In this document: in pieces, positions 51,035 through 59,097 of the stretch
Layout: each line of letters opens with the position of its first letter
Numbering within the stretch: position 1 is the stretch's first letter
DNA from: Affinundibacterium baiyunense
GTDB taxonomy: Bacteria; Pseudomonadota; Gammaproteobacteria; Burkholderiales; Burkholderiaceae_D
DNA length: 64,000 bases
Reading direction: 5' to 3'
Assembly: GCF_018139645.1 (NCBI RefSeq)
Contig: NZ_JAGSPM010000008.1
Span: 124,001 to 188,000 of the forward strand
Translations under genes and position numbers: made by a program
The notes under the pieces: model-generated
Told to the model about the DNA's origin: nothing
What the model saw: the letters and a program-made list of their open reading frames with translations, nothing else
The model's database searches: none

Positions 51035-52501
51035 TTGATTCGTCCTACTCTCGTTCGTCTGCTTGGAATTGCGGCTTTTAGTATGCCGGCAATTGCTCTT
51101 GCGGATACCAAACCCTGTCGTATCGCCAGCTTTCCACAAGAGGTGAAGTGTGGTCAGATTCAAAGAGCGCTCGATCCTGCCAAACCAGATGGCAAAAAAA
51201 TTGATGTGCATTACGTGATTCTTCCATCGAAAGATAGAAATAAATTACCTGATGCGGTTTTCTTATTGGCTGGTGGCCCTGGGCAAAGTGCGGTAGAAGC
51301 TGCCGGATTTGGTGATTCGATTTTAGGCAAACTGAATCGTCGTCGCGATCTGGTTTTTGTCGATCAACGCGGTACCGGAAAAAGTGCTTCATTAAAATGT
51401 GATGAACTCGAGATCAATGACAAGATTCTCGATAATGAAGGTGCTTATAAGGCGACTGCCGACTGTATGCAGAGTTTGCAGAAATTACCGCACGGTGATT
51501 TGAAATTCTATAGCACCAGCATTGTTGTTCAAGATTTAGAGGCAATACGGATCGCGCAAAACTATAGCGCAGTGAATTTGGTCGGTGTTTCGTATGGAAC
51601 GCGGGTTGGCTTGGAATATTTACGTCAATATCCACAATCAGTGCGTCGCTTGGTGATTGATGGTGTTGTTCCGCCTGACCTAAGCTTGCTTGGAACAAAT
51701 GCACAAGCAGCGTTAGAAGGCGTATTTGCTGATTGTGCAAAAAATACTCGTTGTAACACTGCGTATCCTGATTTGGCAGGTACTTGGAAACGCCTGTTAG
51801 ATAGCACCCCACGTCAATTTACCTATACCAATTCACGCCTGTTAACGAGTGTGACTACCAAGATCGCTCGTGAAGACATGATCGGCATGATCTTGAAGGC
51901 TTTGTATTCGCCAGCAATGACTTCTGTGTTGCCGTATGCGATCACGCAAGCAGATAAAGGTAAGTTAGATGCCTTGTTGACGATGACGGGAAGTTTTAAT
52001 CAACCTGGCCCAGGTGGTTTGACCTTAGGTATGCATTACTCAGTGTGGTGTGGTGAAGCTTATACCAATCCGCGTCCAGCCAACGCGATTACTGATCAGT
52101 TCACAGCGCGAAGTGCTGAGATGTACGACAGAATTTGCGCGACTTGGCCGCGTGCTGATATTCCTAAAGAGTTTTATACCGTGCCTACAGCGAAATCTCC
52201 GGTCTTATTGCTCAGTGGTGGGATTGATCCTGTAACGCCGATTCGTAATGGTGATCAAGTTGCCAAAGCCTTGGGTACAAAAGCGCGTCATATTACGATC
52301 GAAAATGTTGGTCATGGTGTGTTAGGTCAGGGCTGTGTGCGTGATTTAGTCAATAAATTCCTCGCCGCGAAGACTGATGATGAGGCATTGGCCTTAGATG
52401 TGAGTTGCGTACGTCAAATTCCACGTCCTTTGGTATGGCTACCACCGATCAAGAATACGGATGTGACTGCGACAGCAAACTCGAAGAAAGCAGGAGAATA
52501 A
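51035..52501 (+). CDS. Alpha/beta hydrolase, tripeptidyl aminopeptidase (TAP)-like, S33
   Basis: 488 aa, exported (signal MIRPTLVRLLGIAAFS...ALAD). The start is a TTG with AAGGAG seven bases upstream. 'AGGPGQSAVE' and 'DQRGTGKS' form the oxyanion side; nucleophile in 'VGVSYGTRVG', Asp in 'LLSGGIDPVTP', His in 'ENVGHGVLG', the last two within a TAP C-terminal domain with paired cysteines. Likely cleaves short peptides or esters in the periplasm. Ends one base before the ABC ATPase gene, so co-transcribed with natAB-like genes. Confidence 0.88.
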   Translation: MIRPTLVRLLGIAAFSMPAIALADTKPCRIASFPQEVKCGQIQRALDPAKPDGKKIDVHYVILPSKDRNKLPDAVFLLAGGPGQSAVEAAGFGDSILGKLNRRRDLVFVDQRGTGKSASLKCDELEINDKILDNEGAYKATADCMQSLQKLPHGDLKFYSTSIVVQDLEAIRIAQNYSAVNLVGVSYGTRVGLEYLRQYPQSVRRLVIDGVVPPDLSLLGTNAQAALEGVFADCAKNTRCNTAYPDLAGTWKRLLDSTPRQFTYTNSRLLTSVTTKIAREDMIGMILKALYSPAMTSVLPYAITQADKGKLDALLTMTGSFNQPGPGGLTLGMHYSVWCGEAYTNPRPANAITDQFTARSAEMYDRICATWPRADIPKEFYTVPTAKSPVLLLSGGIDPVTPIRNGDQVAKALGTKARHITIENVGHGVLGQGCVRDLVNKFLAAKTDDEALALDVSCVRQIPRPLVWLPPIKNTDVTATANSKKAGE

Positions 52502-52502
52502 G

Positions 52503-53333
52503 ATGATTATTGTTGAAGACCTACATAAAGAATTTGTCAAACTAGGCAAGCCGAAATTTGGTATCGGAATGCGCAAGGCTGAAAAAGTAAAAGCGGTGAA
52601 TGGCGTCAGTTTTACGGCGCAAGACGGTGCGATTTTGGGTTTGCTTGGTGCCAATGGCGCTGGTAAAACAACCAGTTTGCGTATGGTCGCATCGATGCTG
52701 AAGATGGATAGTGGTTCGATCAAAATTGATGGCGTGGAAGTGAAAGAAGGTCAAACTACTACTCAAGCGCACTTGGGCATTTTGTCCGATGCGCGTGGAT
52801 TGTATCCACGTTTGACCTCGCGTGAAAATATTCAATACTACGGAAAACTACATGGCATGGATAAAGCCAAGATTGAACAACGTATCGATCAATTAGCGCA
52901 CTGGTTAGAAATCCAAAAATTATTGGATCGTCGCACCGAGGGGTTTAGTCAAGGTGAGCGTATGAAAATTGCCTTAGCACGTGCCTTAATTCACGATCCC
53001 AAAAATATTATTTTGGATGAGCCGACTAATGGTTTAGACGTGGTGGCAACCCGCGCATTGCGTGAGTTTTTACGATGGTTGCGTAGCCCTGAAGGTGGCG
53101 GCAAGTGCATCGTTTTTTCCACACACATTATGCAAGAAGTGGAACGCCTTTGCGATACCGTAGTCATTGTTGCGCAGGGTCGTACTGTCGCCAAAGGTAG
53201 TGTTGCTGAGCTAATGCAACAAGCACAAGAGTCTGACTTTGAAGACGCGTTTGTGAAGCTGGCATTTTTGGATAAGAGCAGCATGTTAGATCACCGTCAT
53301 CACTCAACATTGAATCAAGGGAGTGTCGCATGA
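52503..53333 (+). CDS. natA: ABC transporter ATPase, NatA type
   Basis: 276 aa. Walker A 'GLLGANGAGKTTSLRM' (about 45-60), Q-loop region 'LGILSDARGLYPRLTSRENI', signature 'FSQGERMKIALARAL' (SQGE instead of SGGQ, usual in this subgroup) and Walker B 'NIILDEPTNGLDVVATRAL'. NatAB of Bacillus exports Na+; in Proteobacteria the substrate is not established. GGAG before the ATG; overlaps natB by ATGA. Confidence 0.85.
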   Translation: MIIVEDLHKEFVKLGKPKFGIGMRKAEKVKAVNGVSFTAQDGAILGLLGANGAGKTTSLRMVASMLKMDSGSIKIDGVEVKEGQTTTQAHLGILSDARGLYPRLTSRENIQYYGKLHGMDKAKIEQRIDQLAHWLEIQKLLDRRTEGFSQGERMKIALARALIHDPKNIILDEPTNGLDVVATRALREFLRWLRSPEGGGKCIVFSTHIMQEVERLCDTVVIVAQGRTVAKGSVAELMQQAQESDFEDAFVKLAFLDKSSMLDHRHHSTLNQGSVA

Positions 53334-54493
53334 GAGAAGTATTGGCAATTTATTGGAAAGAAATTTCAGATGCGATGCGCGATCGTCGTACCTTATTGAT
53401 GGTCTTAGCTAGTTCGCTGCTGTTGGTTCCGGTTTTGTTGTTTGTGTTTTCGACCGTGATGTCGCAGGTCGAATCACAAGCGGTGGATCGCAGCGTGATG
53501 GCGGTTAACATTAAAGACGCGCCTAGTTTGGAAAACTATATTCTGCGTCAGGGTTACGAGATAAAAACTGCGCCAGCAGATTATGAAGAAAAATCACGCA
53601 GCAAAGAATTGATTAAACCTGTCCTGTTAGTACCTGAAAATTTTGAACAAGATTTGCAGTCTGCTAAGCGAGTCGAATTAGAAATTGCTTACGACACCTC
53701 GAATCGTCAGGCTGAAATGGGATTGGGGCCATTGCGTCAATTATTGAATGGCTATGCACGTGAAAGATCGAGTTTAGAATTGATGATGCGCGGTGTTTCA
53801 CCAGATTTGTTGCAGTCGATTTCTGTGAAAGAGCGCCATATCAGCCGCCCTGATGAACGTCGCGTTACGATTACCGCTGCCTTACCGATGGTTTTAATTA
53901 TGGCGATTGTAATGGGCGGTATGTTTGCTGCAATTGACAGCACTGCTGGTGAACGCGAACGCGGTTCTTTAGAACCATTGATGATGAACCCGGTTTCGGG
54001 TTTCCAGTTAGCGATAGGGAAAACGGCGGCGGTTGCTACGGTGAGTGTACTGATTGTGATTTTGACCGTGAGTAGCTTTTTCCCCGCTCAATTACTGATT
54101 GCGAATGAGGCTTTACGTGCAGAATTTCAGTTCGGAATTAAAGATGCGCTTGCTTTCATGATTGTCTTGATTCCTTTGGCTGCCGCTCTGTCTTCTTTAC
54201 AAGTTGCCTTGTCATTGACTTGTAAGTCATTCAAAGAAGCGAACGTACGTAATCAATTATTGAGCTTAGCCGTGTCGTTTATGCCGATGTTCTTTATCGT
54301 TAATCCCGGGAAAGAGCCGGCGTGGCTGGGATGGGTTCCTGTCATGGCGCAAACGCAAATGATGAATCAAGTGCTTAAAGGTGAGTTGGTTGCACTCAAT
54401 GCGATTGGACTTGCGCTACTGGTTTGCTCTGTGATCGTTGCTGGAAGCTTACTGTTTGTTTCTCGTAAGATGCGTGAAGTTGTCATGGAATAA
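53330..54493 (+). CDS. natB: ABC-2 type permease, NatB type
   Basis: 387 aa. One N-terminal helix (about 22-45), a large extracytoplasmic domain (about 50-185), then five or six helices ('ALPMVLIMAIVMGGMF', 'AAVATVSVLIVILTVSSFF', 'LAFMIVLIPLAAALSSL', 'LLSLAVSFMPMFFIVNPG'). 'ERERGSLEPLMMNPVSGFQLAIGK' is the ABC-2 coupling-helix signature. Translationally coupled to natA. Followed by a strong terminator, so TAP-natA-natB form one unit. Confidence 0.87.
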   Translation: MREVLAIYWKEISDAMRDRRTLLMVLASSLLLVPVLLFVFSTVMSQVESQAVDRSVMAVNIKDAPSLENYILRQGYEIKTAPADYEEKSRSKELIKPVLLVPENFEQDLQSAKRVELEIAYDTSNRQAEMGLGPLRQLLNGYARERSSLELMMRGVSPDLLQSISVKERHISRPDERRVTITAALPMVLIMAIVMGGMFAAIDSTAGERERGSLEPLMMNPVSGFQLAIGKTAAVATVSVLIVILTVSSFFPAQLLIANEALRAEFQFGIKDALAFMIVLIPLAAALSSLQVALSLTCKSFKEANVRNQLLSLAVSFMPMFFIVNPGKEPAWLGWVPVMAQTQMMNQVLKGELVALNAIGLALLVCSVIVAGSLLFVSRKMREVVME

Positions 54494-54516
54494 TCCCATA
54501 AACAAATTTAAGCTTG

Positions 54517-54549
54517 AAAATCGCCCCACGTTGGGGCGATTTTTTTATT
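54517..54549 (+). terminator. Terminator of the TAP-natAB unit
   Basis: 12-bp stem AAAATCGCCCCA (54517-54528) / TGGGGCGATTTT (54532-54543), loop CGT, in an eight-T run. Confidence 0.92.
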
Positions 54550-54825
54550 TGAAAGCTTTATTGGCGTGCCTGTGTCAACAATTCTTGCACCAAAGCCCAC
54601 AGAATAATTTACAGCAGCAAAAGTTTGCATTGTCTATTTTATTTGTAATTTTAATTACAGTAGTAGTTGTTAATACCTTTGGTGATATTTAACAAAGCTT
54701 TCTTTGCCTAGCTGGAATCCTTTTCTGCGATGAATAGTATGCCCACGTTTTCTCTTCCGGTGACGACTGGGTGAGAGGGCGTGTCATTTCAAACTCACTA
54801 CATCATCGCATCGAGGATCAAAGAT
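54550..54825. other. Intergenic region before the beta-lactamase-fold lipoprotein gene
   Basis: With the terminator just upstream, this makes a 332-bp gap. I see no conserved gene or repeat; a hydrophobic frame here (ending near 54692) has no start of its own and is rejected. The last 30 bases hold a GAGG ribosome binding site for the next gene. Confidence 0.4.
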
Positions 54826-56280
54826 ATGCAACACAACTTAAAGCTCCCTTTTCTCTATTTACTCATTTTTTTGTTGACCGCATGTGGCGGAGAGCAGTGG
54901 GAGAAGAAAAGAACATCAAACTCCGCAAACTCGGCAATGGATAGCGCTAAATTGGCGCAAATTGATCAATATGTTCAGGCGCAGATGCGCAGACAAAGTA
55001 TCCCCGGCTTATCGTTAGCGGTAAATCTGGATGGTAAGTCCGTATTGCAGAAAGCGTACGGGACGAGGGATGTTGGGACCAAGGCATTGGTTACACCCCA
55101 CACGATTTTTCAAATCGGCTCGGTAACAAAACAGTTTACCGCCGCTTCGATCATGTTATTGGTGCAAGACGGGCGACTTAACTTGGATCAGTCGATAAAA
55201 ATATTTTTCCCAGAGTTACCGACAGAATGGGCGGGGATCACAGTTCGGCATTTATTGCAGCACACAGCCGGACTATATCGGGGTGAAGAACATCTTGAGG
55301 TATTTGACGCAGAAAAAAATTATAGTGCGAATGAGTTGGTTCTTGCGATCAGTAAAATTCCTTTAAGAGCTGCGCCTGGAGTTTCTTTTGAATACAGTAA
55401 CATTGGTTATATGGTGCTGGGAGCGTTGATAGAGAAGCTTAGTGGGAAACCGTATTTTGTCTTTTTACGTGAGCGCATTTTTACACCATTAAAAATGGAT
55501 AGTGCTGCTGCAATTTTGAGTTCATCAGCTAACGCCGATATTGCGACGGGCTACACCATGAATGAAGGTTCGTTGATACCTATCGATTATTCACCTACTT
55601 TGCGCTTCTGGTTGAGTTTGATTTCTGGTACGGGTGGTCTGCAAATGAGTGCTCCAGATCTAGCTAAATGGGATCTTGCGTTAAATAGTGAGCAAATTTT
55701 AAGTAAAGCCAGTTTGACGCAAATGTGGACACCCGCAAAATTGCAAGACGGTAGCAGTGTTCCTTATGGATTTGCGTGGCTATTAGGCGAAATCAATAAT
55801 CAGGCTTTTGTCTCGCACAATGGCAGTATTTTTGGCTTTACTAGTCATTTTGAAAGACATGCAGCGCAGCGTTTATCTGTGATCGTGTTAGTGAATGGTG
55901 AAGTTCAGTCTTTGGATAAATTGACGGCAAAGATCGCCGCGATTATTGATCCAAGTTTGGACTGGGTTCCTGCCAATGATTCAAATACGCAAAGAGGCGT
56001 GTTAGTGCGCCAATTGATGGATGAATTGGTACTTGGTAAATTGCTGGTTGATCATCGCTTCACCGCAGAAATGCAGGCGATCTTGGATCAGGAGACGGTA
56101 AGCACATTCAATGAACGCTTTAAAACGTTTGGAAAAGTTGAGCGATTTTTTTATGTAAAACAAACCAAGATAGGTGAGATGGATCTGGCGATTTATCTGG
56201 CTGAATCTGCATTCGATCGCGTGATGCTGGTTGCACAAGTAGATGCGAATGGAAAAATTAGTTTTCTGGGTATTAACTAA
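54826..56280 (+). CDS. Beta-lactamase-fold serine hydrolase (class C/AmpH-like), lipoprotein
   Basis: 484 aa from the ATG at 54826 with GAGG nine bases upstream. Lipobox LLTAC, lipidated Cys at about residue 19. Active site Ser-x-x-Lys in 'IGSVTKQF', Tyr-x-Asn in 'EYSNIGYMVLG', and 'SHNGSIFGF' in place of KTG (H-x-G type). This is the penicillin-binding/esterase group rather than a true beta-lactamase. The last about 100 residues after 'DPSLDW' are an extra domain of alternating strands. Likely acts on cell-wall peptides or esters; specificity unknown. Confidence 0.85.
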   Translation: MQHNLKLPFLYLLIFLLTACGGEQWEKKRTSNSANSAMDSAKLAQIDQYVQAQMRRQSIPGLSLAVNLDGKSVLQKAYGTRDVGTKALVTPHTIFQIGSVTKQFTAASIMLLVQDGRLNLDQSIKIFFPELPTEWAGITVRHLLQHTAGLYRGEEHLEVFDAEKNYSANELVLAISKIPLRAAPGVSFEYSNIGYMVLGALIEKLSGKPYFVFLRERIFTPLKMDSAAAILSSSANADIATGYTMNEGSLIPIDYSPTLRFWLSLISGTGGLQMSAPDLAKWDLALNSEQILSKASLTQMWTPAKLQDGSSVPYGFAWLLGEINNQAFVSHNGSIFGFTSHFERHAAQRLSVIVLVNGEVQSLDKLTAKIAAIIDPSLDWVPANDSNTQRGVLVRQLMDELVLGKLLVDHRFTAEMQAILDQETVSTFNERFKTFGKVERFFYVKQTKIGEMDLAIYLAESAFDRVMLVAQVDANGKISFLGIN

Positions 56281-56440
56281 GGCGCCATTGGAATCTACCT
56301 GAAGCAACTTGACGCTACTCACTCAAAAATCGGCGCTACTGTAACGCGTGCTTGTAGTAGGAACTAAATCTGTTGGACGCAATGCTTAAGTTCTGCGTGA
56401 GTGAGTTGTTTCGAGTGAGGACTTCATACTGAACAAGTGG

Positions 56441-56487
56441 ACGCGCAATTGCATGTGACTGCATGTGGTCGCCATATGATTGCGCGT
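56441..56487. repeat. Inverted repeat downstream of rapZ
   Basis: ACGCGCAAT (56441-56449) / ATTGCGCGT (56479-56487), with a 29-nt inner part that carries GCATGTG twice. No T-tract. It sits 22 bp after the rapZ stop (56509). Confidence 0.45.
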
Positions 56488-56508
56488 TCCAACAAAACTC
56501 AAAGTGAC

Positions 56509-57372
56509 TTAATGATTTTGCCGATGGCGAATCAACACACGTTCTTGTTGCTGAAAATGTTTGGCTAGTTTTTCGACCATATAAACGGAACGATGTTGTC
56601 CGCCAGTACAACCGATACCAATCGTTAGGTAGCTACGATTATCTCGCTTGAATGATGGTAGCCATTTGTCGATAAAATTTTTAATATCATCAAATAGTTC
56701 GAGTGCCATCGCTTGTGCCTCGAGAAAATCCACAACGGCTTGATCTCGTCCAGTTAAAGGGCGTAGGGCATGGTCGTAGTGTGGGTTAGGTAGGATGCGC
56801 ACGTCAAACACAAAATCGACATCAAGCGGTACACCGACTTTAAATGCAAATGACTCAAACATTAAAATCAACGAAGCATGTTCAACTGCAATTTCATCTT
56901 TAATCCAATTGCGCAAATGGTTTGCACTCAGATTGGAGGTATCTATGACGTGCCCAAGAAATTGCAATGGAGCGAGCAATTCGCGTTCTGCTTGTATGCA
57001 TTCGGTGAGACTTAGTGTGCAATCGGAAATGCGCTCTGCTTGTAGATGATGCGATAGCGGATGACTGCGTCGTGTTTCTGAAAAGCGTGCGATTAATGTT
57101 TCTGAGCTCGCGGTTAGAAATAAGACTTTTACTTCGTGTCCCAATGCACGTAATTGATCAATGGTGGGAGCAACACTTTGTAGTTGATGCGCGCTGCGTG
57201 AATCGATAGCCAAAGCTGCGTTCTTGACGCCCTCGAGTTCTAGTGTTTTGACTAGCTCAAGCAATAAACTGGGTGGCAAATTATCGACGCAATAGTAACC
57301 TGCATCTTCGATTACATTAAGGGCGACCGATTTACCTGAGCCTGAAATACCTGATATGAGTAGAATCCGCAT
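56509..57372 (-). CDS. rapZ: RNase adapter protein RapZ (nucleotide-binding)
   Basis: 287 aa. Walker A 'GISGSGKS' (8-15), 'DNLPPSLL', 'FLTASSETLIARFSETRRSHPL', and the C-terminal 'GIGCTGGQHRSVYMVEKL' phosphate-binding block, all strictly RapZ. In E. coli it binds glucosamine-6-phosphate and steers RNase E to the sRNA GlmZ; whether betaproteobacteria use it so is not established. Six bases after hprK. Confidence 0.96.
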   Translation of the reverse strand: MRILLISGISGSGKSVALNVIEDAGYYCVDNLPPSLLLELVKTLELEGVKNAALAIDSRSAHQLQSVAPTIDQLRALGHEVKVLFLTASSETLIARFSETRRSHPLSHHLQAERISDCTLSLTECIQAERELLAPLQFLGHVIDTSNLSANHLRNWIKDEIAVEHASLILMFESFAFKVGVPLDVDFVFDVRILPNPHYDHALRPLTGRDQAVVDFLEAQAMALELFDDIKNFIDKWLPSFKRDNRSYLTIGIGCTGGQHRSVYMVEKLAKHFQQQERVLIRHRQNH

Positions 57373-57378
57373 GATGTC

Positions 57379-58323
57379 TTATCCCAGCGTTTCATCCATT
57401 GCACAGCGCTGTCTTTCCATGAATTCTTCTAAGGTATTGATGCCGCGTAGTTGTAAGATAGTATTGCGTACCGCTGCTTCCAATAGCACCGCAATATTGC
57501 GACCCGCTGCCACTGGAATCACTACCTTTTTGATTTGCAAACCTAATACGTCTTCCGATTGAGAATCGATGGGTAGACGTTCGTAGTTTTCTTCCAAAGT
57601 ACTACGGCGCACCAAATGCACAATTAACTTCAAACGCATTTTGCGGCGCACAGAGGTTTCGCCAAAGATGGCTTTGATATCGAGTAGACCAAGACCACGG
57701 ACTTCTAATAAATTTTGCAAAATCGGTGGGCATCGACCTTCGATCATATTTGGCGCGATACGCGAAAATTCGACCGCATCGTCAGCCACCAAGCCATGAC
57801 TACGTGAAATCAATTCCAAACCAAGCTCACTTTTTCCTAAGCCAGATTCACCAGTAATTAAAACCCCAACCCCAAGTACATCCATAAAGACACCATGCAT
57901 CGTGACTTGTGGCGCTAGTTTTTTGGACAGGTAAACGCGCAAGTAATCAATGACTTGCGCTGCTGGTAATGGAGTAGAAAAAAGAGGGATGTTATTGTCA
58001 TCGCAAACGCTCAAGAAGCTTTGCGGCGATTCTAGACCTTGCGCAACGATTAATGCGGGCGGATTGCCTGCGACTAATTCACGGATCAGATTGGCACGTG
58101 AACCCGGTGACAAACGATGGAAATAATCAAGTTCTTGATGCCCTAGGACTTGTATGCGTCCAGGGTGAATTAAGTTAAGATGGCCAACTTGATCGGATGA
58201 GGCGGTTGCATCATCGGTAATCTGTTTATCGCCACCAGAAAATCCAGCGAACCAACCAAGCTGCAAGGTGTCGCGATTATCATCAAAAATCTTCTGTATG
58301 GTTAATTCTGTGGTCAGCGGCAT
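57379..58323 (-). CDS. hprK: HPr kinase/phosphorylase
   Basis: Phosphorylates and dephosphorylates a Ser of HPr. N-terminal domain (about 1-130), Walker A 'GESGLGKS' (158-165), and the signature '[20 protein letters not shown]'. 314 aa. In Proteobacteria hprK occurs with the nitrogen PTS (PTS-Ntr), here ptsN upstream and rapZ downstream, 139 bp from ptsN. Confidence 0.96.
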   Translation of the reverse strand: MPLTTELTIQKIFDDNRDTLQLGWFAGFSGGDKQITDDATASSDQVGHLNLIHPGRIQVLGHQELDYFHRLSPGSRANLIRELVAGNPPALIVAQGLESPQSFLSVCDDNNIPLFSTPLPAAQVIDYLRVYLSKKLAPQVTMHGVFMDVLGVGVLITGESGLGKSELGLELISRSHGLVADDAVEFSRIAPNMIEGRCPPILQNLLEVRGLGLLDIKAIFGETSVRRKMRLKLIVHLVRRSTLEENYERLPIDSQSEDVLGLQIKKVVIPVAAGRNIAVLLEAAVRNTILQLRGINTLEEFMERQRCAMDETLG

Positions 58324-58461
58324 GAAGGTAGTTCCGATCTTGGTAAGCTAGGAGACAGAAATCTCGCGATCACTGCATTCGATAAGGTCTATCTTAGCGC
58401 ATTACTGTACAGAATTTAAGTACATGTCTAATCGGTACTACTTACATCTGTATGACCGCAA

Positions 58462-58926
58462 TTAAATAACGGAGGGTTCCCAGCTGGTGAGGTGTTTGTG
58501 TACCAGATTGGCATCTGTTTCGATTTGCAGATTGCTACGAAACTCGTCATCAGAAAGCATTTCGGCGATTTCAGACAAAATCTCTAAATGCTGTTGCGTG
58601 ACATTATCTGGCATTAATAAAAAAATCAGCAGACTAACGGCTTGACCATCTGGCGACTCAAAAGGGATAGCTTCTTGCAAGCGTACGAAGGCTGCAATTG
58701 GATTCTTCAATCCTTTAATACGTCCATGTGGAACCGCGACGCCATGTCCAAGGCCGGTTGAACCAAGACGTTCGCGGGCAAATAGATTTTCAGATACGGT
58801 GGAGCGGGCAATGCCGCAATTGTTTTCAAACAAAAGTCCTGCTTGTTCGAATGCCCGCTTTTTACTCGATACATCTAAATCTAATAAAACATTTTCTTTG
58901 GGCAGAATTTTTGCAATATTGGTCAT
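58462..58926 (-). CDS. ptsN: Nitrogen PTS EIIA component PtsN
   Basis: 154 aa. EIIA-fructose/Ntr fold with the phospho-acceptor His67 in 'GLGHGVAVPHGRI', 'FESPDGQAVSLLIFLLMP' and 'LEILSEIAEMLSDDEFR'. It regulates nitrogen and potassium metabolism through its phosphorylation state. First in the ptsN-hprK-rapZ order. The rpoN and hpf genes that often precede ptsN are absent here; a signalling gene sits instead, 171 bp upstream. Confidence 0.95.
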   Translation of the reverse strand: MTNIAKILPKENVLLDLDVSSKKRAFEQAGLLFENNCGIARSTVSENLFARERLGSTGLGHGVAVPHGRIKGLKNPIAAFVRLQEAIPFESPDGQAVSLLIFLLMPDNVTQQHLEILSEIAEMLSDDEFRSNLQIETDANLVHKHLTSWEPSVI

Positions 58927-59097
58927 ATGGCGGAAAGGCCTGTGCTCGTTGACTAAATTTCTTACAACAGGGGCTTTTGATACTGAAGTGATGTGCTAGT
59001 TCCCTGTTGCGGTCGATCTCAGAGCGCGATTATAGGCTTCTTTTGGCAGCGATGCGAATTTCCGTGTCGCATTGTGTTTATTTCAAAAGATATGCAA

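Noticed and set aside
54438-54692. 84-codon frame with a hydrophobic end after natB
   Set aside because: It overlaps natB and the terminator stem, has no ribosome site, and no similarity that I recognise.
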